A stretch of DNA of 64,000 bases, from positions 28,400 through 92,399 of the forward strand of contig NZ_BAAAYN010000066.1 of the NCBI RefSeq assembly GCF_039536245.1. Reading direction: 5' to 3'. How positions within the stretch are numbered: position 1 is the first letter of the stretch; every line of letters starts with the position of its first letter. Origin of the DNA: Cryptosporangium minutisporangium (GTDB taxonomy: Bacteria; Actinomycetota; Actinomycetes; Mycobacteriales; Cryptosporangiaceae). Shown here piece after piece: positions 8,741-17,270 of this stretch. The translations under genes and the position numbers were made by a program. The notes below the pieces were generated by a model. That model did not search any database. It was not told the DNA's origin and saw nothing but the letters and a program-made list of their open reading frames with translations.

Positions 8741-9718
8741 CTAAGAGGCGCCGCCGAAGAGGGAGGTTACGGAGCCGTCGTCGAAAACCTCGCGGATCGC
8801 GCGGGCGATCAACGGGGCGATCGACAGCACGGTCAGCTTGTCGAGCTCCTTCTCCGGCGGGATCGGCAGCGTGTTGGTGAGGATCACCTCGCTGATCGGT
8901 CCGTTCTTCAGCCGCTCGGTGGCCGGGTCGGAGAGCACGCCGTGCGTGGCCGCGACGACGACGTCCGCCGCGCCCTCCGCCTTCAGCGCGTCGGCGGCCT
9001 TCGCGATCGTGCCGCCGGTGTCGATCATGTCGTCGACGAGAATGCAGGTGCGTCCCCGGACCTCACCGACGACCCGGTTCATGACGACCTGGTTCGGCAC
9101 CAGCGGATCACGGGTCTTGTGGATGAACGCCAGCGGCGTGCCGCCGAGGATGTCCGTCCACCGCTCGGCGACCCGGACCCGTCCCGAGTCCGGGGCGACG
9201 ACGGTCAACTCGCGGCCCGCGTACCGGTCCTTGACGTAGTTCGCCAGGAGCGACAGCGCGAACAGGTGGTCGACCGGTCCGTCGAAGAAGCCCTGGATCT
9301 GGGCGGTGTGCAGGTCAACCGTGAGGATCCGGTCGGCGCCCGCGGTCTTGAGCAGGTCGGCGACCAGGCGGGCGGAGATCGGCTCGCGCCCCTGGTGCTT
9401 CTTGTCCTGCCGCGAGTACGGGTAGAACGGCACGACGACGGTGACTCGCTTCGCCGAACCGCGCTTCGCGGCGTCCAGCATGAGCAGAAGCTCCATCAGG
9501 TGCTGGTTCACCGGCGCGCACATGCTCTGGATGATGAAGGCGTCCGACCCGCGGACCGATTCCTGGAACCGCACGAACAGCTCGCCGGAGGCGAACTCGA
9601 GCGCCCGAGTAGGCGTCACCACGGTCTCCAAGTCAACCGCGATCTCCGCGGCCAGCTCGGGGGCCGCCCGACCACTCAGGAGCACCAAGCTCTTCCGGCT
9701 CTTGGCGTGAATAGCCAT
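8741..9718 (-). CDS. prs: Ribose-phosphate pyrophosphokinase
   Basis: A 325-residue PRPP synthetase. It transfers pyrophosphate from ATP to ribose-5-phosphate, feeding purine, pyrimidine, His, Trp and arabinan-donor synthesis. Visible motifs: FQESVRGSDAFIIQS, the ATP-binding flexible-loop region VVPFYPYSRQDKKH, the metal-binding VDLHTAQIQGFFDGPVDHL, and the PRPP-binding loop ILVDDMIDTGGTI. The ATG at 9718 gives the normal family length; farther upstream the frame is Arg-rich and not family-like. It follows glmU after 71 bases, probably as an operon. Confidence 0.96.
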   Translation of the reverse strand: MAIHAKSRKSLVLLSGRAAPELAAEIAVDLETVVTPTRALEFASGELFVRFQESVRGSDAFIIQSMCAPVNQHLMELLLMLDAAKRGSAKRVTVVVPFYPYSRQDKKHQGREPISARLVADLLKTAGADRILTVDLHTAQIQGFFDGPVDHLFALSLLANYVKDRYAGRELTVVAPDSGRVRVAERWTDILGGTPLAFIHKTRDPLVPNQVVMNRVVGEVRGRTCILVDDMIDTGGTIAKAADALKAEGAADVVVAATHGVLSDPATERLKNGPISEVILTNTLPIPPEKELDKLTVLSIAPLIARAIREVFDDGSVTSLFGGAS

Positions 9719-9789
9719 CGGTTCTGCGTCGCTTTCAGTGCAGCCGGGCGGCAGAGGTCCGACCGGTTCGGCATGGGGGGAACTGAGTG

Positions 9790-11289
9790 TCACTGCCCAG
9801 AGCCGGGGATGTCGGTTGTGGCAGGAGGAATCGACCCCTCGACGGTACCCTCCCCACCTGCGACGCGCCGAGCAGCCGCCGCCGCGTCGGCGGCGGCTGT
9901 ACCGGGCCGACGTCGCTCGACCCACCCCTCGATGTTGCGCTGACGAGCGCGGGCCACCGCCATCGCCCCCGGCGGAACGTCCTCGGTGATGACCGAGCCG
10001 GCCGCTGTATACGCACCGTCACCGACTGACACCGGAGCGACAAACATGTTGTCGCTTCCGGTCCGGCAGTGGTCACCGATCGTGGTGTGGTGTTTTTTCA
10101 CACCGTCGTAGTTGACGAAGACACTCGCCGCGCCGATGTTCGAGTGCTCGCCGATCGTGGCGTCACCCACATAGGTGAGATGGGGCACCTTCGAACCTTC
10201 GCCGATCTGTGCGTTCTTCGTCTCGACGTAGGTGCCGACCTTCGCCTTGCGGGCCAGCACCGACCCCGGGCGCAGGTACGCGTAGGGCCCCACCGAGGCT
10301 TCCGGCCCGATCTGTGCCTGCAACGCGTGGGCACGCACGACGGTCGCACCCTCGCCCACTCGCGTGTCGACCAGCGTGGTGTCCGGCCCGACCTCGGCCC
10401 GGTCCTCGATCACCGTCGCTCCGCGGAGCTGGACGTTCGGGTGCACGACGACGTCCCGCCCGAGGACGACGTCGACGTCGAACCAGACGCTGGCGGGGTC
10501 GATCACGGTGGCGCCCGCGCGCATCGCGGCGGTCACCAGCCGGTCGCGCAGCAGCGCCCGGAGGCCGGCGAGCTCTACCCGGTCGTTGCAGCCGAGGGTC
10601 TCCCGGTAGTCGGGCGCGACCATCGCGGCGACCGGGTGCCCCTCCTCGACGAGCAGGCCCAGCACGTCGGTCAGGTACTCCTGGCCCTGGTCGTTGTCGG
10701 TGGTCAGCCGGTCGAGCATGGCCCGCAGGTGCTTGGCGTCGAACGCGAACATGCCGGAGTTGATCTCGGCGATCGTGCGCTCTTCCGGGGTGGCGTCGCG
10801 GTGTTCGACGATGCGCCGCACGCGACCCTCGGCGTCCCGGACGATGCGGCCCAGCCCGGTGGGGTCGGGCACGGAGGCCGTGAGCACGGTGGCCGCATTG
10901 CCTGCTTCGACGTGAGTGGTGACCAGTGCCTGCAGCGTCTCCGCGGTGAGCAGCGGGGTGTCGCCGTTGAGGACGACGACCGGCCCGTCGAGGTCGGGGA
11001 GTTCAGCGAGCGCGCACCGGACCGCGTGGCCGGTGCCGAGCTGCTGGTCCTGCACGGCCGGCACGATGCGGTCGTTCAGGCCGGTCACGTGGGCGGCGAC
11101 ACGTTCGCGCTGGAAGCCGACGACGACCGCCAGGTGCGCGGGCTCGAGCCGGCCGGCGGCCGCGAGCACATGGCCTACCAGGCTGCGTCCGCACAGCTCG
11201 TGGAGGACCTTGGGGGTGTCGGACTTCATCCGGGTGCCTTCGCCTGCGGCGAGGACCACGACGGCAGCCGGGCGGGCCGGGCTCGTCAC
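9790..11289 (-). CDS. glmU: Bifunctional GlcNAc-1-P uridyltransferase / GlcN-1-P acetyltransferase
   Basis: A 499-residue GlmU. The N-terminal nucleotidyltransferase domain starts with [21 protein letters not shown] (UTP-binding GxGTRM signature, key Lys). The C-terminal half is a left-handed beta-helix of hexapeptide repeats containing the acetyltransferase site [19 protein letters not shown] and [14 protein letters not shown]. It makes UDP-GlcNAc for peptidoglycan. The ~40-residue Ala-rich C-terminal extension is typical of actinobacteria. GTG start with AGGAG. It heads the glmU-prs unit. Confidence 0.96.
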   Translation of the reverse strand: MTSPARPAAVVVLAAGEGTRMKSDTPKVLHELCGRSLVGHVLAAAGRLEPAHLAVVVGFQRERVAAHVTGLNDRIVPAVQDQQLGTGHAVRCALAELPDLDGPVVVLNGDTPLLTAETLQALVTTHVEAGNAATVLTASVPDPTGLGRIVRDAEGRVRRIVEHRDATPEERTIAEINSGMFAFDAKHLRAMLDRLTTDNDQGQEYLTDVLGLLVEEGHPVAAMVAPDYRETLGCNDRVELAGLRALLRDRLVTAAMRAGATVIDPASVWFDVDVVLGRDVVVHPNVQLRGATVIEDRAEVGPDTTLVDTRVGEGATVVRAHALQAQIGPEASVGPYAYLRPGSVLARKAKVGTYVETKNAQIGEGSKVPHLTYVGDATIGEHSNIGAASVFVNYDGVKKHHTTIGDHCRTGSDNMFVAPVSVGDGAYTAAGSVITEDVPPGAMAVARARQRNIEGWVERRRPGTAAADAAAAARRVAGGEGTVEGSIPPATTDIPGSGQ

Positions 11290-11470
11290 AACGGTCTCCT
11301 GGGTATTCGGCGGCTGTGAGAAGTAGGTACTGCTGCGGTCACGAGGACCAGGGTCCGCGCGTTCATCCGTTACCCGGCGCGCACGCGCTCAGCCGCATGC
11401 TAGCCAGCGGGCGTGGGGAGCGGATGACCGGCGGCGCCCTCCGAATGGGGCGCATACCGCTAGAAAAGGG

Positions 11471-11542
11471 CTCGGCCGCCAGGATTCGAACCCGGACAAG
11501 CGACACCAAAAGACGCTGTGCTGCCTATTACACCACGGCCGA
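11471..11542 (-). tRNA. tRNA-Gln (anticodon UUG)
   Basis: A 72-nt tRNA on the minus strand. The acceptor stem TCGGCCG/CGGCCGA pairs perfectly, the D-arm carries the Gln-type GGTGTAATAGGCAGCAC, the anticodon loop is TTTTGGT (UUG), and the T-arm is GTCCGGGTTCGAATCCTGGC. CCA is not encoded. The anticodon stem GCGTC/GTCGC has one U-U mismatch at its fourth pair, which is unusual but tolerable. Confidence 0.88.
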
Positions 11543-11692
11543 AGGCATCTCGATTCTTCCACAGCACGCGCCGGAGGGCTGGCGGTATCCCACCGCGCGG
11601 GTCGCCAGGGCCGTCCGCGGGGCGGGGCGACCCGTCCGCAAGGCTGAGGTGACACCAGCCGTTGGGCGAGGAACCGAATCAGTCGTGCGAGA

Positions 11693-11752
11693 TTGGCAAG
11701 TTCGACTGGACACTTGCCAAACTTACGGGGGCGTAGGTTACGCTTCCGTAAG
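11693..11752 (+). promoter_or_regulatory. Two adjacent dyad operators upstream of desaturase
   Basis: Dyad A has perfect 9-bp arms TTGGCAAGT/ACTTGCCAA (11693-11701, 11712-11720). Dyad B is nested, with CTTACGG/CCGTAAG outside (11722-11728, 11746-11752) and GCGTA/TACGC inside (11731-11735, 11739-11743). The pair ends 82 bases before the desaturase start. Binding by the TetR protein encoded downstream is likely by analogy with other TetR-desaturase pairs, but is inference. Confidence 0.6.
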
Positions 11753-11834
11753 CGTCGGTTGCTCACTGCCGAGCGGACGACGTACGCACCGCAAGTTTGA
11801 TGCTGCTGTACTTCCTGACTGAGGGGAAAGGCCA

Positions 11835-12839
11835 TTGACTCCGACGACCGCAGCGGCCACCGAGGTGGCCTCATCTCCGGCTCCGGAGGGGACCGAGGCC
11901 GCCGCCGGGGCGAAGCGTTCCGGTCAGCGTCCGCTCATTTTCGGGCGTAAGGGCAACATCGAGATCGCGTTCCTGTGGTTCTTCGTGGTGGTGCCGTTCG
12001 TGGCGCTCATCGCGGCGGTGCCGTGGGCCTGGGGCTGGGGCCTCACCTGGGTCGACGTCGCCATCTTCGCGGTCTTCTACGTCATCACCGGGTTCGGCGT
12101 GACGGTCGGCTTCCACCGCTACCTCACGCACGGCGCGTTCAAGGCCAAGCGCTGGCTCCGGATCGCACTGACGATCGCCGGCACCATGTCGGTCGAGGGT
12201 GCACCGATCCGCTGGGTCGCCGACCACCGTCGGCACCACCAGTACAGCGACCAGGAGGGTGACCCGCACTCGCCGTGGCGTTTCGGCGAGTCGACCAAGG
12301 GCCTGATCAAGGGCCTGGTCTGGGCGCACGTCGGGTGGCTGTTCGAGCGCGACAACTCCAACGCGCGTCGCTTCGCCCCGGACCTGATCCGCGACCCGGA
12401 CATCCGCCGGATCCAGAAGAACTTCGTGCCGATCATGCTGTTCTCGCTGTTCGGCCCGGCCCTGATCGGTGGTCTGGTGACCTGGTCCTGGTGGGGCGCG
12501 GTGACCGCGTACTTCTGGGCTTCGCTGGTCCGGATCGCGCTGGTGCACCACGTCACCTGGGCCGTGAACTCGGTCTGCCACGTGGTGGGCGAGCAGCCGT
12601 ACCGGTCGAACGACAAGGCGCACAACTACTGGCCGCTGGCGATCCTGAGCTTCGGCGAGTCGTGGCACAACTCCCACCACGCCGACCCGACCTGCGCGCG
12701 GCACGGTGTCGACAAGGGGCAGATCGACTTGTCGGCCCGGCTGATCTGGCTGTTCGAGAAGGCGGGCTGGGCGTGGGACGTCCGCTGGCCGAAGCGCGAG
12801 CGGTTCGAGGCCCGGCGCGTCGAGAAGGTCGCCGCGTAA
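11835..12839 (+). CDS. Acyl-CoA / fatty acid delta-9-type desaturase
   Basis: A 334-residue membrane-bound di-iron desaturase. The three histidine boxes are HRYLTH (near residue 95), HRRHH (near 133) and HNSHH (near 276), and four hydrophobic segments flank them. It inserts a cis double bond into fatty acyl chains and adjusts membrane fluidity. The TTG start is supported by GAGGGGAAAGG immediately upstream and by the usual low-complexity Ala/Thr-rich N-terminus. The downstream TetR gene and two upstream dyads suggest regulated expression. The partner ferredoxin and reductase are not encoded nearby. Confidence 0.92.
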   Translation: MTPTTAAATEVASSPAPEGTEAAAGAKRSGQRPLIFGRKGNIEIAFLWFFVVVPFVALIAAVPWAWGWGLTWVDVAIFAVFYVITGFGVTVGFHRYLTHGAFKAKRWLRIALTIAGTMSVEGAPIRWVADHRRHHQYSDQEGDPHSPWRFGESTKGLIKGLVWAHVGWLFERDNSNARRFAPDLIRDPDIRRIQKNFVPIMLFSLFGPALIGGLVTWSWWGAVTAYFWASLVRIALVHHVTWAVNSVCHVVGEQPYRSNDKAHNYWPLAILSFGESWHNSHHADPTCARHGVDKGQIDLSARLIWLFEKAGWAWDVRWPKRERFEARRVEKVAA

Positions 12840-12908
12840 CACCGCACTCCCCCGACGGCCGCCGCGAGTTCGCTCGCGGCGGCCGTCGGGTGCTTCCGCC
12901 AGTCAGTG

Positions 12909-12952
12909 CGGCATATGGACGCTACGCAGCGCGGCGAAGCGTCCATATGCCG
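12909..12952 (+). terminator. Long perfect hairpin after desaturase
   Basis: Perfect 15-bp arms (CGGCATATGGACGCT and complement) with a 14-base loop, located 70 bases past the desaturase stop and 70 bases before the TetR gene. It could be a terminator, or an operator for the TetR gene. Confidence 0.55.
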
Positions 12953-13021
12953 TTACTGTCACTCACCAACGGCGGGCAACCGTCCGTTCGACTCGCTTCG
13001 CGCGGCTGACAGGATGTTCGA

Positions 13022-13663
13022 GTGAGCGACGACCACGAACGCAGGCGCGGCGCCCGGGTCCGGATGACCGGCAAGGAACGACGCGAACAGCTACTGACGA
13101 TCGCCCGCAAGCTCTTCGCCGACCGCGGTTTCGAGGCCACGTCGATCGAGGAAATCGCGACTCGCGCCAGCGTCAGCAAGCCGGTGGTCTACGAGCATTT
13201 CGGCGGCAAGGAAGGGCTGTACGCGGTCGTCGTCGACCGCGAGATGCGGCACCTGCTCGACAGCATCACCAACGCGCTGACCGGTGGGCACCCGCGGATC
13301 CTGCTGGAGCAGGCCGCCTTGGCCCTGCTCACCTACATCGAGGACGAGACGGACGGCTTCCGCATCCTGATCCGCGATTCGCCCGTCGCTACCTCGGCCG
13401 GCACGTTCTCCAGCCTGATCAGCGACATCGCCAGCCAGGCCGAGTACATCCTGGCCGCTGAGTTCAAGAGCCGCGGCTACGAGAGCAAGCTCGCGGGCCT
13501 CTACTCCCAAGCCCTCGTCGGCATGGTGGCGCTGACCGGGCAGTGGTGGCTCGATGCGCGGAAGCCGAACAAGGAGGACGTCGCCGCCCACCTGGTGAAC
13601 CTCGCCTGGAACGGGCTGTCCAACCTGGAGGCCAAGCCGCGCATCCGCGGCAAGGAGAGCTGA
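13022..13663 (+). CDS. TetR-family transcriptional regulator (desaturase-linked)
   Basis: A 213-residue TetR protein. The N-terminal HTH reads RREQLLTIARKLFADRGFEATSIEEIATRASVSKPVVYEHFGGKEGLYAVVVD, quoted here as its residue 18-70 pattern; the recognition helix is SKPVVYEHF. The ligand domain is helical with WW and aromatic residues that could bind an acyl-CoA. In Streptomyces a similar TetR gene neighbours a desaturase, so control of membrane unsaturation is a reasonable inference. GTG start with a weak ribosome site. Confidence 0.85.
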   Translation: MSDDHERRRGARVRMTGKERREQLLTIARKLFADRGFEATSIEEIATRASVSKPVVYEHFGGKEGLYAVVVDREMRHLLDSITNALTGGHPRILLEQAALALLTYIEDETDGFRILIRDSPVATSAGTFSSLISDIASQAEYILAAEFKSRGYESKLAGLYSQALVGMVALTGQWWLDARKPNKEDVAAHLVNLAWNGLSNLEAKPRIRGKES

Positions 13664-13669
13664 CGCAGA

Positions 13670-13693
13670 AGGCCGGCCCCGAAGGGCCGGCCT
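13670..13693. terminator. Bidirectional terminator
   Basis: A 10-bp stem AGGCCGGCCC and complement with a CGAA tetraloop, between the convergent TetR and DUF4383 genes. Confidence 0.75.
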
Positions 13694-13708
13694 CGAGGCG
13701 AGCGGTGG

Positions 13709-14191
13709 TCAGTGCGCGGCGCCGACCGGCTCCTTCGACGACGAGTCCGCGGACGACGGGCGGCGAACCGCCGACGAGGTGGAGACGCCGGCGTAGAGCG
13801 CCGCGGTGAACCACAGCGTGCCGATCGTGTACATCACGCAGACGCTGGTCACCGTGAACGCGAGGAAGTTGTCGCCGTTCCGGATGAAGATCAGGCCGAT
13901 CGTGCCGACCACCCAGAGGAACGGCCCGAGCACCGAGTTGACCTTGGCGTCGATGTTGCGCCCGGCCAGCGCCGCCAGCAGCGCAATGCCGCCGACGACG
14001 ATCCAGAACACACCGGCCGCCGGGTTGGCGGTCATCAGACCCCAGACCTTCTCACCCTCGCCGTCGGTGAACGAGCCGCCAGACGTCTGGGCCAGTGCGG
14101 TGGCGCCGTAGGCGACGGACGCCGCGCCGGTGACGATCGTCAGGCCCCGGTACAGGCCACGAAGCGGATGGTCGACCGGTAGGTGGGACAT
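13709..14191 (-). CDS. DUF4383 domain membrane protein
   Basis: A 160-residue protein with four predicted transmembrane helices, about residues 12-32, 50-72, 83-102 and 110-130, matching the actinobacterial DUF4383 family. The N-terminus MSHLPVDHPLRGLYRG is the family's usual beginning, so the ATG at 14191 is chosen; GGGAGG lies eight bases upstream. Function unknown. The C-terminal 25 residues are Ser/Ala-rich and presumably cytoplasmic. Confidence 0.8.
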   Translation of the reverse strand: MSHLPVDHPLRGLYRGLTIVTGAASVAYGATALAQTSGGSFTDGEGEKVWGLMTANPAAGVFWIVVGGIALLAALAGRNIDAKVNSVLGPFLWVVGTIGLIFIRNGDNFLAFTVTSVCVMYTIGTLWFTAALYAGVSTSSAVRRPSSADSSSKEPVGAAH

Positions 14192-14303
14192 GTGGGGGGC
14201 CTCCCTGTTCTGCGGCCGGACGCGGTCGTCGGCCAGATTCTGCCCGAACTCATCGGCTAACTGCCGACCAGGTGTCGACAATCGGTGGAATCAGTGCGGC
14301 GGA

Positions 14304-16154
14304 TCACACGTGTTCGGAGAGCTGCAACCATGATTCCTCAGCGGCCTCTCGCTCGGCTTGCAGACCGCGGAGCTCGGCGTCCAACTCGGCGACCTTCGCG
14401 AAGTCGGTGGCGTGCTCGGCCAGCTTGCCGTGCAACTTCTTCTCCCGCTCCTCCAGCTTGGCGATCTGCCGTTCGAGTCGGCTGAGCTCCTTCTTCGCCG
14501 CCCGCTGGTCGGCTGCGGACAGCCCCGGCTCGTCCGACGACGTCCCCGGGTCCACGCTCGCCGCACCTGGCTCCGCAGCGCCTCCGCCGGGCGTGCCGGT
14601 CGCACCCGTGCCGACGCGGCGCCCTCCGCCGGAGGTGAAAACGGCCCGGCGTTCGAGGTACTCCTCGATGCCGCCGGACATCATCCGCAGCGCGCCGTCG
14701 CCGAGCAGCGCCCAGACCTGGTCGGTGACGCGTTCGACCAGGTAGCGGTCGTGGCTGACCACGATCAGCGTGCCCGGCCAGGAGTCGAGCAGGTCCTCCA
14801 GGGCCTGGAGGGTATCGATGTCGAGGTCGTTGGTCGGCTCGTCGAGCAGGAGGACGTTCGGCCCCGCCATCAGCAGGCGCAGCAGCTGCAGGCGCCGACG
14901 TTCACCTCCGGAGAGGTCGCCGACCGGTGTCCACTGCCGCGCGGACGAGAACCCGAACATCTCCGCCAGCTGGGAGGCCGTGAGATCGCGGTCGCCCACG
15001 GTCAGGCGCCGCGCCACCTCCTCGACCGCCTCCAGCACCCGGAGCGTCGGTGACAGCTCGGCGACCTCCTGGGACAGGTAGGCCGCCTTCACCGTCTTGC
15101 CGACCTTCACCTCGCCCGAGTCGGGCTGACCGGCGCCGGCCAGCAGGCGGAGCAGCGTCGTTTTGCCCGCGCCGTTGACGCCGACCAGCGCGAACCGGTC
15201 GCCGGGACCGATCCGCCAGGTCACCCGGTCGAGGATCGTCCGTTCGCCGAACCGCAGTGTGGCGTCCTCGACGTCGTACACCTGTTTGCCGATCCGGGTG
15301 CCGGCCAGCCGCTTGAGCTGGACGGTGTCGCGCGGATCGGGGACGTCGGCGATCAGCGCGTTGGCAGCCTCGATCCGGAACTTCGGTTTGCTCGTCCGGG
15401 CCGGCGCGCCACGCCGCAGCCAGGCGAGCTCCTTGCGCATGAGGTTCTGCCGACGCTCTTCGGTGGCCTGTGCCTGCCTGGTGCGCTCGGCTCTGGCCAG
15501 CACCCACGCGGCGTACCCACCCTCGTACTGCTCGACCCGGCCGTCGGTGACCTCCCAGGTGCGGGTGCAGACCGCGTCCAGGAACCACCGGTCGTGGGTG
15601 ACGACCAGCAGCCCTCCGCGCCGTCCGACCAGGTAGTCGGCGAGCCAGGCCACGCCCTCGACGTCGAGGTGGTTGGTCGGCTCGTCGAGGACCAGCAGGT
15701 CGGTGTCGCGGACCAGCAGCGCTGCCAGCGCGACCCGGCGGCGTTCACCACCCGACAACGACCGCACCGGGGCGTCCAGACCGATCGTGTGCAGGCCGAG
15801 GCCGTCCAGGACGGTCCGGATCCGCGCGTCGCCCGCCCATTCGTGCTCGGCGCCGAAGGCGTCGGGCAGCCAGGCCGAGCCGATCACGACATCGTGCACC
15901 AGCGCCTTGTCGGGGAAGATCACCGACTGCGTCAGGTGACCCAGGCGGAGACCGCCGCGGTGGGTGACCCGTCCGGAGTTCGGCTCCTCCGCCTTCGTGA
16001 GGACGCGCAGCAGCGTCGACTTCCCCGCGCCGTTGAGGCCGACGACGCCGATCCGCTCGGCCTCCCCCAACCCCAGCGACACCTGGTCGAGCAGCGTCCG
16101 GGTGCCGTGGCTGACGCTGACGTTCTCCAGGTTGACCTGATTGACGGTGGCCAT
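14304..16154 (-). CDS. ABC-F family ATPase (Uup-like)
   Basis: A 616-residue soluble protein with two ATP-binding cassettes and no membrane helices. Each has Walker A (GLNGAGKST near residue 40, GVNGAGKTT near 325), an LSGGE signature and Walker B (VLDEPTNHLD, LLDEPTNDLD). The C-terminal ~90 residues after a Gly/Pro-rich linker form a coiled coil (KKELSRLERQIAKLEEREKK), as in Uup. ABC-F proteins act on the ribosome or on DNA intermediates rather than in transport. The ATG overlaps the ispE stop (ATGA), the standard actinobacterial arrangement. Confidence 0.9.
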   Translation of the reverse strand: MATVNQVNLENVSVSHGTRTLLDQVSLGLGEAERIGVVGLNGAGKSTLLRVLTKAEEPNSGRVTHRGGLRLGHLTQSVIFPDKALVHDVVIGSAWLPDAFGAEHEWAGDARIRTVLDGLGLHTIGLDAPVRSLSGGERRRVALAALLVRDTDLLVLDEPTNHLDVEGVAWLADYLVGRRGGLLVVTHDRWFLDAVCTRTWEVTDGRVEQYEGGYAAWVLARAERTRQAQATEERRQNLMRKELAWLRRGAPARTSKPKFRIEAANALIADVPDPRDTVQLKRLAGTRIGKQVYDVEDATLRFGERTILDRVTWRIGPGDRFALVGVNGAGKTTLLRLLAGAGQPDSGEVKVGKTVKAAYLSQEVAELSPTLRVLEAVEEVARRLTVGDRDLTASQLAEMFGFSSARQWTPVGDLSGGERRRLQLLRLLMAGPNVLLLDEPTNDLDIDTLQALEDLLDSWPGTLIVVSHDRYLVERVTDQVWALLGDGALRMMSGGIEEYLERRAVFTSGGGRRVGTGATGTPGGGAAEPGAASVDPGTSSDEPGLSAADQRAAKKELSRLERQIAKLEEREKKLHGKLAEHATDFAKVAELDAELRGLQAEREAAEESWLQLSEHV

Positions 16155-17134
16155 CAGTCCTCCACCGTCAGGCGCGCGCCGTCGACCGAGCCGTGCGCGA
16201 CCAGAACCGCACTGACACCCGGCACCGCTGCGGCGCGCAGCCGGTCGGCGATCTGGGCCGAGTGGTCGGCGTCGACGGCGAGGAATGCGCAGGTGGGGCC
16301 GGACCCGGAGACGATGCCGGCGAGGGCACCGGCGGCGGTGCCTGCGGTCAGTACGTCCGCGAGCTCGGGACGGAGCGAGAGCGTCGCGGCCTGCAGGTCG
16401 TTGCAGAGCGCGTCGGCGAGCGCGGCGGGATCCGGGTCGTCGAGCGCCTTGATCACCGCCGCCGGGTCGGACGCGTCGGCGTCGGTGCCGCGCAGCCGGT
16501 CGGTCTCGGCGTACACGGCGGGCGTGGACAGGCCTTTCCCGGCGACCGCGAGCACCCAGTGCCGTCGGTACGGGTGGGTCAGCGGAGTGAGCCGCTCGCC
16601 GCGACCGGTGCCCAGCGCGTCACCACCGTGCAGCGCGAACGGAACGTCCGAGCCCAGGTCGGCGGCGATCGTGTGCAGCCGCTCGGCCGGTGTGGCGAGG
16701 TTCCACAGTGCGTCGCCGGCCACCAGCGCGGCCGCAGCGTCGGCGGAGCCACCGGCCATGCCACCCGCCACCGGGATGCCCTTGCGCAGGCGGATGGTGA
16801 CCGCGGGCTCGACCTTCGCCGCGTCGGCCAGCGCGTAGAGCGCCCGCACGGCGAGGTTGCGCGCGTCGGTGGGGACGCCGTCGGTGCGGATGCCGTCGGT
16901 CGGGGCACCCTCGGCCGACAGGTCGACAGCGGGCTCGTCGAGGATCAGTCGGACGCCTGGCGGACCCGGCTCCAGCGTGAGCTCGTCGGAGAGTGACACC
17001 GCGTGGAAGACGGTCGCCAGATCGTGGAAGTTGTCGTCGCGCAATGGCCCGACACCCAGATGCAGATTGATCTTGGCCGGGACCCGAACGCGAACCACGG
17101 AACGGGACTGAACGGTCAGCGGATACTCCTCCAT
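16154..17134 (-). CDS. ispE: 4-diphosphocytidyl-2-C-methyl-D-erythritol kinase
   Basis: A 326-residue GHMP kinase of the MEP isoprenoid pathway. The substrate end VRVPAKINLHLGVG and the ATP-binding loop PVAGGMAGGSADAAAAL are both present, and GIVSGSGPTCAFLA closes the C-terminal domain. The ATG at 17134 is the best canonical start, but it sits within a GGAGGAG, so initiation may actually occur a few codons downstream; the conserved part begins at about residue 14. Co-transcribed with the ABC-F gene. Confidence 0.92.
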   Translation of the reverse strand: MEEYPLTVQSRSVVRVRVPAKINLHLGVGPLRDDNFHDLATVFHAVSLSDELTLEPGPPGVRLILDEPAVDLSAEGAPTDGIRTDGVPTDARNLAVRALYALADAAKVEPAVTIRLRKGIPVAGGMAGGSADAAAALVAGDALWNLATPAERLHTIAADLGSDVPFALHGGDALGTGRGERLTPLTHPYRRHWVLAVAGKGLSTPAVYAETDRLRGTDADASDPAAVIKALDDPDPAALADALCNDLQAATLSLRPELADVLTAGTAAGALAGIVSGSGPTCAFLAVDADHSAQIADRLRAAAVPGVSAVLVAHGSVDGARLTVED

Positions 17135-17210
17135 CGAACGGGCGTGCGTGCTCAGGCTACCGGTCCCTGGAGTACCGCCGGTCCCTGGCGGCCCCGCCTG
17201 TGGACACAGA

Positions 17211-17241
17211 ACGGGGCCCACCCCGGCTGGGTGGGCCCCGT
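17211..17241 (-). terminator. Terminator after the repeat-protein gene
   Basis: A perfect 13-bp stem ACGGGGCCCACCC and complement with a 5-base loop, 30 bases past the stop of the secreted repeat protein. It isolates ispE from that gene. Confidence 0.75.
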
Positions 17242-17270
17242 TACTGTTTGTTACGGACTAGCGGGTCGCC

